DNA from: Hysterium pulicare CBS 123377 | Taxonomy: Eukaryota; Ascomycota; Dothideomycetes; Hysteriales; Hysteriaceae | Assembly: GCA_000467715.1 (NCBI GenBank) | Contig: AJFK01000906.1 | Coordinates: 1-22,030 of the forward strand | Direction of reading: 5' to 3' | Length of the DNA: 22,030 bases | Shown here: positions 1 to 8,059 of the stretch, in pieces | Numbering within the stretch: the first letter of the stretch is position 1 | Layout of the letters: each line of letters begins with the position of its first letter | Notes under the pieces: model-generated | What the model saw: the letters and a program-made list of their open reading frames with translations, nothing else | What the model was told of the DNA's origin: nothing | The model's database searches: none | Program-made: the position numbers and the translations under genes

Positions 1-1128
1 CAAGAGTTTGGACTCTGCATGAAGTTAGTTCGATGATGTGGAAAGTGGATAACGATTTTTACTTTCGGTTCGTTCCAACGATCTCAGTCTTTACGGCATT
101 CTATTCCTTACGCTCTTCTGTCGAGGTTATTGTACTTCGAAGCCGTTGTTATTCGTGGTACGGTGAGAGGCTGAAGAGATCTTTCGAACACAGCGTAGCT
201 CTCTAGAAAACTATATAAGATCTCTATTGTTAAATTCAATCGTATCTTCTAACTAGCTCTCTCTATGATCTATCATGTGGTTCACTCTATTAACAATAGA
301 GGCTAGATATTATTACTAATAGTCTCACAAGATGAGCAAATCCAGATAAGAGAGGCACTGTCTGCAAAATGTGAGCCAGCGGTCCAATATGGATTTTGTT
401 GAAGTGCTGATTGAAGAAGGGTAGAAGGCCAGGAGGACAACTCAGGGGTTGTATACGGATTTTAACCGAGGCACAGGCGACTATTGTAACTACTCCAACA
501 CATTTACACTGCTGTAGCCCAATAAAGCAACACATATTCCGGAATGTTTAATGCATTTACGACGTTGGATTCCCAGCTAGCAATCCATGACGGAATATCT
601 CAGTCCTGTTCCGATCTGGCGCATGGGAACACCCAGGCACCTGACTAACCTCATCTAGCCTAGCCAAAAAAAACCCAAAAACATCTGCAAGAAAATTCAT
701 GAAGCAAAAAAATCGCAAAAACATACAACAGCTGGTATTCGCTGCTGGTCACCCACGCAACTACTAATCAGCCGGTCAACTGCTTAAGTACACAAGAGCG
801 GACGGGTTTGACTGTTCTCAGTTGCCTTTGGTCGTATGTGACAGAGATTAATAAAATTTTTAGTTATAACCAGATAATTTTGACAATTTCAACGCTGTGC
901 TCTTATCATCGACCTCAAGTACCGTTAGCTTGCTGCTAACAATCTATCACTTCCGTAACATAGCAGTACTCCATCAGTGCTGAATGCTATCTTAATGCAT
1001 AGAAAATATTGTCGACTCTGAAGCGTCATCCGTTAGGGAATAGATTGAACGTAGAACAAGAATCTATGTAAACAAGCTCTGAAAAACAAACGAACGATGA
1101 TCTAACGAAGTAAGAACGTTCACTACCA
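1..1128. other. gene-free left flank
   Basis: No convincing coding region is seen. The open frames are short and unlike any protein family I recognise. The stretch contains AT-rich patches, A-runs around 666-720 and one perfect inverted repeat (separate entry). It lies downstream of the minus-strand ankyrin gene, so it probably holds that gene's 3' flank. Confidence 0.5.
222..301. repeat. 12-bp perfect inverted repeat with 56-bp loop
   Basis: CTCTATTGTTAA at 222-233 is exactly reverse-complementary to TTAACAATAGAG at 290-301. The enclosed 56 bp are AT-rich and pyrimidine-patterned. This could be the end structure of a small degraded inverted-repeat element or a chance hairpin. No target-site duplication was recognised. 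Confidence 0.45.
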
Positions 1129-1883
1129 CTAGTAATAATACTCGTTTCCATGCAATCCCTCGTTGCCGTCGTGTTCATACCCCTCGCATTCGTATACCTC
1201 ACTATCATTTCCCTCATCATCGTCCTCTTCGGCATCGTCATCTTCGTCCTCATGGTAATATCCCTCGACGTCGTTTTCCTCATCCCCATGAGAGTCTTCA
1301 TGCAAATGATGGCCTCCTTGCCCATGAAAGACTTCATGCCCATGGAACTGTTCGTACCCATGAAGGTTTCCATTCTCATGAAAGTCTCCGTGCCCATGAA
1401 GGTCTCCATGCTCATGACTCTGTTCATGCCCATGAAAGTCTCCATGCTCATGAAAGTGTTCGTGCCCATTTCCGTCTTCGTATTCGTCTTGCGATTCTTC
1501 ATGCAGCAATCTCTCTCTGAAATGCGGCTCCTCAAGTGGCAATCCTCCTCCATGTTGTGGTCTCTCATATGGAAGGTCTTCTCTGAGTTGGACACCACCT
1601 CCGTATTGCCAATCCCTTACATGTGACGACTCCTCGTATGGCAAATGAGCTCCGTGGTTCCAATTTGGTCGACGTTGCAAATCCACTCCATGCTGGAAAT
1701 CTTCTTCGATATACGATTTCCCTTCATAGTGTGGTTTCGAATTTCGTGAGTTCTTTATGTCTTGTAATTCGATTATGTGCTGTGGCTCTCTTTCAGTTGA
1801 TGACTTTTCGTTACGTTGTGATCCTTCCTTATGTTGCGGTTTGGAGTTCTCTCGTGAACCTGGAAATCGGGAATTCTCACTTT
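1129..1883 (-). CDS. His-rich tail, probable last exon of the ankyrin gene
   Basis: This open frame has no ATG start (its apparent first codon at 1899 is GTG). It sits in exactly the same frame as the ankyrin ORF that stops at 1921, so I read it as that gene's last exon after a 72-nt intron. It would add about 250 residues: a charged segment, then a His/Gly/Glu-rich tract (nt about 1288-1470) built on six-residue units such as HGDFHG and HEQSHE. A very acidic stretch and a Tyr-ending C-terminus follow. The spacing of histidines suggests metal binding, which is inference only. Alternatively it is the detached 3' end of a gene truncated by a nonsense mutation. No known domain was recognised. 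Confidence 0.55.
1288..1470 (-). repeat. imperfect 18-bp tandem repeat encoding a His-rich tract
   Basis: The minus strand carries imperfect 18-nt units coding for variations on HGDFHG / HEQSHE / HGDLHG. Histidine occurs about every second to third residue. The units are diverged, so this is an old in-frame minisatellite inside the predicted tail exon. Confidence 0.6.
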
Positions 1884-1955
1884 CTAGCAGAGTGATCACT
1901 GCATAGTATTCGCTTGCTTTTTAGTGCTCGCCCATTTTCAAGCAATATTGTCTAC
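1884..1955 (-). other. candidate 72-nt intron removing an in-frame TAA
   Basis: On the minus strand the segment starts GTAGAC after GCGAG and ends CTGCTAG. It carries CACTAAA as a weak branch-site candidate. Its length (72 nt) is a multiple of three and typical for a filamentous fungus. Removing it deletes the TAA at 1921-1923 and joins the last ankyrin repeat to the His-rich frame. Retention gives the 721-residue form instead. The branch site is not an exact CTRAY match, so RNA evidence would decide. Confidence 0.5.
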
Positions 1956-4086
1956 CTCGCAAAGCATAATCAAGCGGATTCATCCCATGAGTATCACTTG
2001 AACTCTTGCGGACTCCACATATCACCATCAAGTATTTTGAGATGTCAAGACCACCTTTCTCTGCAGCCCAAGAAAGCGGGGTGCGACCGCCGGCATCGTT
2101 CATATTGGGATCAGCGCCAGCGAGGAATAGGGTGGCCAGCACATTCACCTGAGAGCCTTCTACAGCCAGTGAAAGTGAAGTTCGGCCATCCTTGTCCCTG
2201 CTATTGACATTAACACCCCCGTGGTCGAGAAGTAATGCAACCGATTCTACCCTGCTGTTTAGAGCAGCAATAGCAAGCGGTGTTCGGCCATTTGTGTCTT
2301 TGGATTCGGGGTTTGCTTTGCCATCTGCAAGCAGTATGCCCGCAACTTCAATGTGTCCTCCAGAGATGGCTGCCGAGAGCGGAGTTCGGCCGTGCCTATC
2401 CTTCTGGTCGAAAGACTTCATGCCGGTGCTGAGGAGCATGTTAACCACATTTTTATGGCCACATTCAGCAGCCAGCATGAATGCAGTTGAACCAGCTACG
2501 CTGTTCAAATCCAGTTTTCCCTCTTCAAGGAATAACTTCAGGAATTTGACGTGACCTTTTTCCGCGGACCATTTGAAGAATGACCATTTCGTGTCGATAT
2601 TATCCAAGGCCGCCCTTCCCGTCATCAGCAGAAACAAATGTAAGATCTCATTGCCCGGTTTCATCATGAATGATGTCACCGCCCCGTAGTCGGAGAGCAC
2701 GCGACTGTCCGAACTGCAGTTTGTACGAACGAGATCCGTGTGTAGTTCCTCGACGGTCTCGATAAAGCTTTCACACATCTCATCATATTTCTGAGGTGCC
2801 GAGCGCTGATCGAGGAAATGGAAAGGCCGGGAGGGGTTATTTAACTCGGTTCTGAAAAACGTCCGGATGGTATCGGTGTTCCTCTTCGCCAGTGCAACGA
2901 ATAATGGAGTTGCGTACAGCTCCTGCTCGGGTTTGAGATACGAAAAGCGATTCGGATGCGCTGCGATAAGATCGGACATATTCTGTTCGGCCAGGGCATA
3001 GAGCAAGTAGCAGCAATCACAATCGTCGCTGTCGCAGCAACCACAATTTCCATCACCTTCGGCCCCACCATCATTATTATCTTGTTCTTCGCCTCCAATC
3101 TTTCCAGTGGCTCGGTCAGTAAGCTCAATATCATTTCCTTCATGGCTTTGATTATCACTCTGATCATCGCCTTGATCATCGCCTTGATAGGAGGGGTACT
3201 CAGTAGCAATTGTAGCGCCACCTAGCAACCCCACTCCTACCCCAACTCCAGCAGCAAGTTTTGCAGCGTCGTTGTTTGGTTCAGGATTGTGCTGCCACTC
3301 TCGTTCCGATTGTTCGTGGTCTAACTGATCTCCCTGCCGTGGCTCATTCTGTTGATGTGCCCATTGTTCGCGTTCCCATTGCTCTTGCTCTACTTGTGCT
3401 TCTTGCCATTGCTGGTTCTGTTGATGTTGCAATTGCTGGGGATCTGGTTCTTGTTGCTCTGAGTGCTCTGGATTTGAGTGCTCTGGATTTGGCTGCTGTG
3501 AATCTGGTTGCTGTGGATCTGGTTGTTGAGCATCCGGCTTCTTTGGGTCCGGCTGCTTTGCATCCGGCTTCTGAGCATCCGTCTTCTGAACATCCGTCTT
3601 CTGGACATCCGACTTCTTTGCACATGGACGTTTCGGATGTGGTTGTTCTTGCATCGGTATCGCCCCCTCACTCTTCCGGTCATGTTGGACCTGATGCTTG
3701 TGTTTTTCGCCTTCAACATGATGTCGCTCTTTCGACGGCTCTTGCTGGCTCTTCGCGAAGTCTTTTCCTGATTTGTTATGCTGCTTTTGAATCTCAAGCT
3801 GCTGCTGACTCTCTTGAGTCTGTTGCATGTTGCGGGGTTGCTTCGTTTGGCTTCGATCTCCGTTCTGAGGCGAATTTCTCAGTTGATGTATGCGCTGCTG
3901 TGGCAGAGGCGTGGTATCGTGAGATGTAGGATATTGATGACTAAGCATGTGCTGATACGCGGGTGCGTTTTGGTGTCTTGAAGGTTGTGGGTGACCGGGT
4001 GTACTCTGATGGTTCAAAAGTTGTGAACGGTTAGGTTCACTAAAACCTCTTGGAGGTTTTGGCCAATTAACTGTAGTCGGATTCAT
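1921..4086 (-). CDS. Gln/Pro-rich ankyrin-repeat protein
   Basis: The 721-codon frame starts at the ATG at 4086. Residues 1-270 are low-complexity and rich in Gln, Pro and His, including a five-residue repeat of the type QKPDA / QQPDP (about 160-208). Residues 274-296 form a Gly-rich hydrophobic segment (AAGVGVGVGLLGGA), resembling a glycine-zipper or membrane segment. An acidic stretch and a Cys cluster (CGCCDSDDCDCC) follow at about 348-359. From about 500 to 711 there are five to six ankyrin repeats, the clearest being HGRTPLSAAISGGHIEV and NGRTPLAIAALNSRVESV. Ankyrin repeats bind proteins, and no enzyme domain is seen. The real start may be 4560, because an in-frame extension lies upstream, interrupted by two TAA codons. 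The ATG at 4086 has T at -3, a poor context, whereas 4560 has A at -3. The TAA at 1921 may be intronic. Confidence 0.75.
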   Translation of the reverse strand: MNPTTVNWPKPPRGFSEPNRSQLLNHQSTPGHPQPSRHQNAPAYQHMLSHQYPTSHDTTPLPQQRIHQLRNSPQNGDRSQTKQPRNMQQTQESQQQLEIQKQHNKSGKDFAKSQQEPSKERHHVEGEKHKHQVQHDRKSEGAIPMQEQPHPKRPCAKKSDVQKTDVQKTDAQKPDAKQPDPKKPDAQQPDPQQPDSQQPNPEHSNPEHSEQQEPDPQQLQHQQNQQWQEAQVEQEQWEREQWAHQQNEPRQGDQLDHEQSEREWQHNPEPNNDAAKLAAGVGVGVGLLGGATIATEYPSYQGDDQGDDQSDNQSHEGNDIELTDRATGKIGGEEQDNNDGGAEGDGNCGCCDSDDCDCCYLLYALAEQNMSDLIAAHPNRFSYLKPEQELYATPLFVALAKRNTDTIRTFFRTELNNPSRPFHFLDQRSAPQKYDEMCESFIETVEELHTDLVRTNCSSDSRVLSDYGAVTSFMMKPGNEILHLFLLMTGRAALDNIDTKWSFFKWSAEKGHVKFLKLFLEEGKLDLNSVAGSTAFMLAAECGHKNVVNMLLSTGMKSFDQKDRHGRTPLSAAISGGHIEVAGILLADGKANPESKDTNGRTPLAIAALNSRVESVALLLDHGGVNVNSRDKDGRTSLSLAVEGSQVNVLATLFLAGADPNMNDAGGRTPLSWAAEKGGLDISKYLMVICGVRKSSSDTHGMNPLDYALRGRQYCLKMGEH
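3463..3609 (-). repeat. 15-bp tandem repeat coding for a five-residue unit
   Basis: About ten imperfect 15-bp units encode QKTDV, QKTDA, QKPDA, KQPDP, KKPDA, QQPDP, QQPDS, QQPNP and EHSNP. The units nearest the 5' side of the gene are the most alike, and those further on diverge. This is an in-frame minisatellite in the disordered N-terminal part of the ankyrin protein and is likely variable in length between strains. Confidence 0.7.
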
Positions 4087-4110
4087 TAAAGGTTGTGGAT
4101 TAGCTGCAAT

Positions 4111-4482
4111 TTAATCTCTTGGAGTTTTTGAACCGTTTGCTAAGGTCCTGTCTCTTCGGTGTTGGGAAAGGTTAACCGCGGTCTGAGCTCTAGCAGGTTG
4201 TAGACGGCTAGCTGTATTCTGAAATCTTGGTCGTTGTAGATCGTCAACTACACTGCTCCGAATTTTCGGTGTTTGTGGACGACCAGCTGCATTCTGAAGT
4301 CTTGATCGTTGTAGACCGTCAACTATACTTTGAAGTCTCGGTGGTTGTGGATGGTACTCCATTTGGGCAGTTGGCTGAGGCGCGGTATCATTTGTAGCAA
4401 TCTTTTGGTGGCTCGACGTATTCTGGTATGTAGTGTGTGAAGGCGGAGGCTGATGTTTTTGCGATTTCGGGAGGTTCGCCAT
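4111..4482 (-). pseudogene. interrupted N-terminal part of the ankyrin gene
   Basis: This 123-codon frame has the same reading frame as the ankyrin ORF starting 25 bp further on. It is Gln/Pro/Arg-rich and holds imperfect repeats (SIVDGLQRSRLQNAAGR; SSVVDDLQRPRFQNTASR; ARAQTAVNLSQHRRD). The stop TAA (4111-4113) falls inside such a repeat. The codons around it, AAA ACT CCA AGA GAT TAA, match AAA CCT CCA AGA GGT TTT a few lines downstream. This indicates the stop arose in formerly continuous coding sequence. I found no strong short intron that would remove this stop in frame. It could alternatively be a separate small ORF, but the shared frame and repeat style argue against that. Confidence 0.5.
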
Positions 4483-4491
4483 TTGAACGAC

Positions 4492-4560
4492 TTATTTGGG
4501 CTGTTTATACACTGGCCGAGGCACAGTGGGACCGTGTTGTTCATTGCTGTTAGGATTCAT
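4492..4560 (-). other. 22-codon leader frame, probable original start of the ankyrin gene
   Basis: The ATG at 4558-4560 has A at -3 and is the first ATG after an in-frame stop near 4605. It opens 22 codons (beginning MNPNSNEQHG) in the same frame as the two downstream ORFs and ends at a TAA at 4492-4494. The composition matches the rest of the N-terminal region. A GT...CAG segment starting at the GTG codon of PRPVYK would remove 63 or 90 nt in frame, but it lacks a good branch site. Confidence 0.4.
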
Positions 4561-6000
4561 GATTGACGGATGGACGTAGTGAAGGGGAAACGGCGAATGA
4601 CTTTATGGTCAATGGGATGATTACGAAGGAAAAAAAGACGAGTAGAGAGCAATTCCCGAAAGTTATGTGTACCGCAGGGTTAAAAATATGTAACAAAAGA
4701 GAACAAACATTTCGCTCTAGAAAGCCGCTCTGTAAATAGAATGAACATCTCTTACACGGCTGGCCCCAACTGCAGGGCAACGTCCTTCGGCGCCGCCGCT
4801 GAGGCTCAACTGCGGCCACTGCACAAGAGCAATGGCGTGCATGCATATTTCAGAACATCTACCTAATTTTCGAGGCTTAGAGAGCCTAAACATAGGAGAT
4901 GGCGCTGTTGGGCGATGAAGAACTTCCGCCTAAAGGGCGTCTTACCCACCCAACCCTCTCCTCGTACATCTTGTGGCGTTTTCCTTTGGTTAGAAAACAT
5001 CATCGTTGAAGGAAGTGAAACAGGCGTTATGGCGCTGAAGAATGTTGTCAAGATCAGAAGGACTAGAACGTGCGTGCCTTCAAATGCAGAGGTGCTGATT
5101 CAGCATTTAGTCAACTGCCACTCACCTCACGCCCCCATTAATGACGCCCTGCCGCGCCGCATCATTTGATGGATACCCGTGTCGTCTAGCCCTCCGCAAT
5201 GGCTCCAAATCCCGTCCCAAGCGCACGTCGACAGTGATCCGCCAAAGCACATGTCCAAAACGAGGAGAGCACTGATCACGTGCCTAGTTTAACCATGAGG
5301 CTGCTGGTTACTAGCAGCAACCCTGAATGCCTCGCTGCCTAGGTATGTCGGAAAACTGGATCCTCGTTATCTAACGATAAGCTGAACTGCTAGCCGTGGA
5401 TTGCACCATATTCCAGCAGGTGACGGCTACCTTACCCCACTTCCGCCGATGTCGTGATCGCGAAACGACCAGGACTCCACTCAACAGCTTCATCGCAATT
5501 GTAATCATTAGCATGACATGTCAGCATCGACTATCCTCCTTGGTTTAGCTATATATTTTCTTCTCAGATAACCTCTCTACTCCGGGTTTCATCTACTAAC
5601 TTTCACTTAAGTTTAGATCCGTTTCATTATCACGTCTCATATTAAGGTCCTAGTCATCTTCTTAAACTCCGTATAGCAGACTTACTTGCCGCCTATCTTC
5701 GTGAGGAATATTATTTTTATACCTAGGAATGAGGCTATAAGAGCAGTCACGTGATATACTTTCTTATACCTAGTAGTAGAAGAAGAGTTTGGTAAAGCTC
5801 AACTACGCGTAAAGCGGTGATTAATTTAAAGCTCTCGTTTATGGTTGATTTCATTGAATGATGTAACGGTGTTTCTTTGATTTTGCGTAGCAGTACCTCG
5901 GGAAAACAGCAAGCTTATCTACGCCTGTGCATGCGTCACTGCAAGGTCTTCGCTGCTTCTTGCCTCACATACACACCTCTCCTCTGAGATAACGGAGGCC
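4561..6000. other. intergenic region with AT-rich block
   Basis: No coding region could be supported. The segment separates the divergent ankyrin gene (-) and the bisphosphatase gene (+), so it should hold both promoters. About 5500-5880 is AT-rich, with short direct repeats such as TTATACCTAG (near 5717 and 5765). This suggests an old degraded element or simply promoter sequence. Confidence 0.45.
5748..5753. promoter_or_regulatory. CACGTG E-box upstream of the bisphosphatase gene
   Basis: TCACGTGA is a perfect palindrome about 250 bp before the ATG at 6001. A further CACGTG lies at 5277-5282. CACGTG is the core of bHLH factor sites such as Pho4/NUC-1 and Cbf1. Use in this promoter is inferred from position only. 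Confidence 0.3.
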
Positions 6001-7014
6001 ATGGCTAGCTCTACTGCGCCCGATCTGAGTTTAACCACCCTGCTAAAATCCTCCATTCCCGCCAACGGTCGCGATGCTTTACGAGACTCCATCATTCCCA
6101 ACCTCATCCGCTGCATTGCCTCTATCGCTGCGGCTCTGCGCTCCTCACAGCACATATCACTTGCTGGTACCGCAAACGCGTTTGGCGACGACCAGCTGAA
6201 CGTTGATGTCCTTGCCGAGCGCATCATCCGCGGGGCCCTCGCAGAATGCCCTGCTGTCCTCACAGCCTCCAGCGAAGAGGACCCCTTAGAGCGACCGGCT
6301 CGTGATGGTACAGTCGCAAATGAGGAACAGAGAGAACAATACACGGTTGCCTTCGACCCTCTCGATGGTAGCTCTATTATTGCCCCGAACTGGACTGTTG
6401 GAACCATCGTAGGCATCTGGGACGGCCCTAGTGCCCTCCACCAGGCGCCGTCAGTGAAGCAGATTGCTGCCATTTTGGGCGTCTATGGACCTCGCACGAC
6501 TGTCATCGTTGCCCTGCGCGTTCCGGACTGCGCTCCAGCTTGTTTCGAGCTTGGACTTGGGAGCAAGCCTGACGAGCTCGCTTGCGACGTCAATCGCAGC
6601 GAAATAAGGCTGCTGAAGGCGCCGTTCAAGACTCGCTATTTTGCACCTGCCAATCTGCGCGCGGCGGCCGAGGATGAGAATTACATGCGTCTCATAACGC
6701 ATTTCGTGCAGAATAAGTATACTTTACGTTACAGTGGTGGCTTAGTCCCAGACATTGTGCATGCTCTCGTCAAGGGCCACGGTGTTTACATCTCACCAGT
6801 AACCGGCGTGAGCAAGGCGAAGCTACGTCGTTTGTACGAACTGGCTCCGATTGCATTGGTCGTGGAATGCGCAGGTGGAGCTGCTGTTGACCCCGCAAGT
6901 GGCAAGGCAATATTGGGGGAAGTGATCAAGGATTGCGATGAGAGAGCAGGATTGATTTGCGGGACTGCGGCAGACGTTGACTTTGTAACACAGGCGTTAC
7001 TTGGTGATCGGTAG
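6001..7014 (+). CDS. sedoheptulose-1,7-/fructose-1,6-bisphosphatase family protein
   Basis: The 337-residue intronless protein belongs to the class I FBPase superfamily and resembles the SBPase branch known from plastids and annotated in many fungi. Expected role: hydrolysis of the C1 phosphate of sedoheptulose-1,7-bisphosphate (or fructose-1,6-bisphosphate), feeding sugar-phosphate interconversion. Visible motifs are SSEEDP (90-95) and DPLDGSS (119-125) for the divalent metals, TVGTI (132-136), YGPRTT (162-167), KYTLRYSGGLVPD (239-251), and AKLRRLYELAPIA (273-285), which fits the FBPase family signature. The length suits the family. There is no plastid or mitochondrial targeting peptide, so it is probably cytosolic. 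The start GCCATGG is a strong initiation context. The SBPase-over-FBPase assignment comes from overall similarity to plant SBPase motifs and is not proven. Confidence 0.88.
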   Translation: MASSTAPDLSLTTLLKSSIPANGRDALRDSIIPNLIRCIASIAAALRSSQHISLAGTANAFGDDQLNVDVLAERIIRGALAECPAVLTASSEEDPLERPARDGTVANEEQREQYTVAFDPLDGSSIIAPNWTVGTIVGIWDGPSALHQAPSVKQIAAILGVYGPRTTVIVALRVPDCAPACFELGLGSKPDELACDVNRSEIRLLKAPFKTRYFAPANLRAAAEDENYMRLITHFVQNKYTLRYSGGLVPDIVHALVKGHGVYISPVTGVSKAKLRRLYELAPIALVVECAGGAAVDPASGKAILGEVIKDCDERAGLICGTAADVDFVTQALLGDR

Positions 7015-7680
7015 TAACATCCATGTGCACTGGGATATACTTCACCGGTTGCGGTAGATATGCTTCCCTTACTATTGTTAGTTCCCGTCGGCGTGAAAAT
7101 ATCATCTGGACTCAGGGACCAACTGTGAAGGTAGCACGCCTCTCGAGACATATTCCAATGGTAATTTTCCGGATATCCTCAATCTTTATGCCTTATAGAA
7201 GGGTTATACACATGATAACATATGGCATGCTGTCATCTTAGCATTACTACGTGGCCCGCTATTCCGGGCCATTTCCAGCTCCCTTTATTCCGTGAGACTA
7301 CCCAAAAGGGGGCGTGAATGCTGCACATAAGTTTATAGAACTGCTCTATTATCACGGGGCGCCAAATGTATTGGAAGGTAGCTCAGATCTCTGAAATTTC
7401 TTGATGGCCACTCAAATGCGGCAATTGGTCCCCCGTTTTTAGGGCTTGTGCATTCACATGGGTGCCATATAGTAGAGCCTTTTCCCTCACTTTCGATCTG
7501 AGAACACGCATCTTCACACAACAAAGTCTTTGAGATGTATGCTAATTTCGGACACCGTCGCAAAGCCCAAGCTCTGTGGACGGCTGAAAAACAGATCGCT
7601 CCGTGTATATACCTCTGTGAGTCGAAGGAATGATGAGTGCAATGACATTGCGTTGAGATCTATGCTTCTCCAGTGACCTC

Positions 7681-7686
7681 CACGTG
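7681..7686. promoter_or_regulatory. CACGTG site, distal
   Basis: The context CTCCACGTGCC reads GGCACGTGGAG on the other strand, close to the GCACGTGG type of site bound by Pho4-like bHLH factors. It lies about 375 bp before the ATG at 8060. Function is inferred. Confidence 0.25.
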
Positions 7687-7926
7687 CCACCTCTTATGCT
7701 GCTTGTGTCCGCCATCGCTCCATGGAGTAGCAGATTTCGCTCCGCCTTATCTCTTTAACGTACTTTTCGTCCAATAAGTACTCCTACGATCATGCTGCTG
7801 CTACCTGAACCGACACCGGCACCACAAAAGCAACATCGAACTTCGAGAGCCTAGGATATCGGCCAATTATGAGAATCGCATGGTAGTATTGCATGGACAC
7901 CTCAGTAGGGTGAGCGTGGGCGGGGT

Positions 7927-7935
7927 CCCACGTGC
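7927..7935. promoter_or_regulatory. GCACGTGGG-type site, proximal
   Basis: CCCACGTGC is exactly GCACGTGGG on the minus strand, the high-affinity Pho4 site known from the yeast PHO5 promoter. It lies about 125 bp before the ATG at 8060, a reasonable activator position. Whether it is used cannot be told from sequence. Confidence 0.35.
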
Positions 7936-8059
7936 AATAAAAATCCTGCTTACTTTCAAAGTGATAAGGCTGGCTTATTCGGATGTTGTAATCAGGCCAT
8001 CAAATATCCAGTTCGCTCCGTTCTCTTAGCCAGTGCCGCTCTTTTTCACCTCCGTGACA

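Larger units (their letters stand above)
7015..8059. other. intergenic region, promoter side of the broken histidine phosphatase
   Basis: No coding region was recognised. The stretch lies between two plus-strand genes. Two CACGTG sites occur upstream of the ATG at 8060 and are listed separately. No transposon-like structure was seen. Confidence 0.5.

Noticed and set aside
1150-1626. 158-codon plus-strand frame rich in Met/Val
   Set aside because: It is antisense to the His-rich tail: CAT-rich histidine codons read as ATG on the other strand. No domain and no independent support.
3261-3929. 222-codon plus-strand frame
   Set aside because: Mirror of the Gln/Pro-rich repeat region of the ankyrin gene. 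Its composition is explained by the opposite strand.
1921-4494. UAA reassigned to glutamine
   Set aside because: Other genes in the window end normally (TAG at 7012, TAG at 9280, TAA at 19480), and TAA is absent inside the intact ones, so a variant genetic code is not supported.
5919-6473. 184-codon minus-strand frame
   Set aside because: Lies antisense over the well-supported bisphosphatase coding sequence and has no family resemblance.
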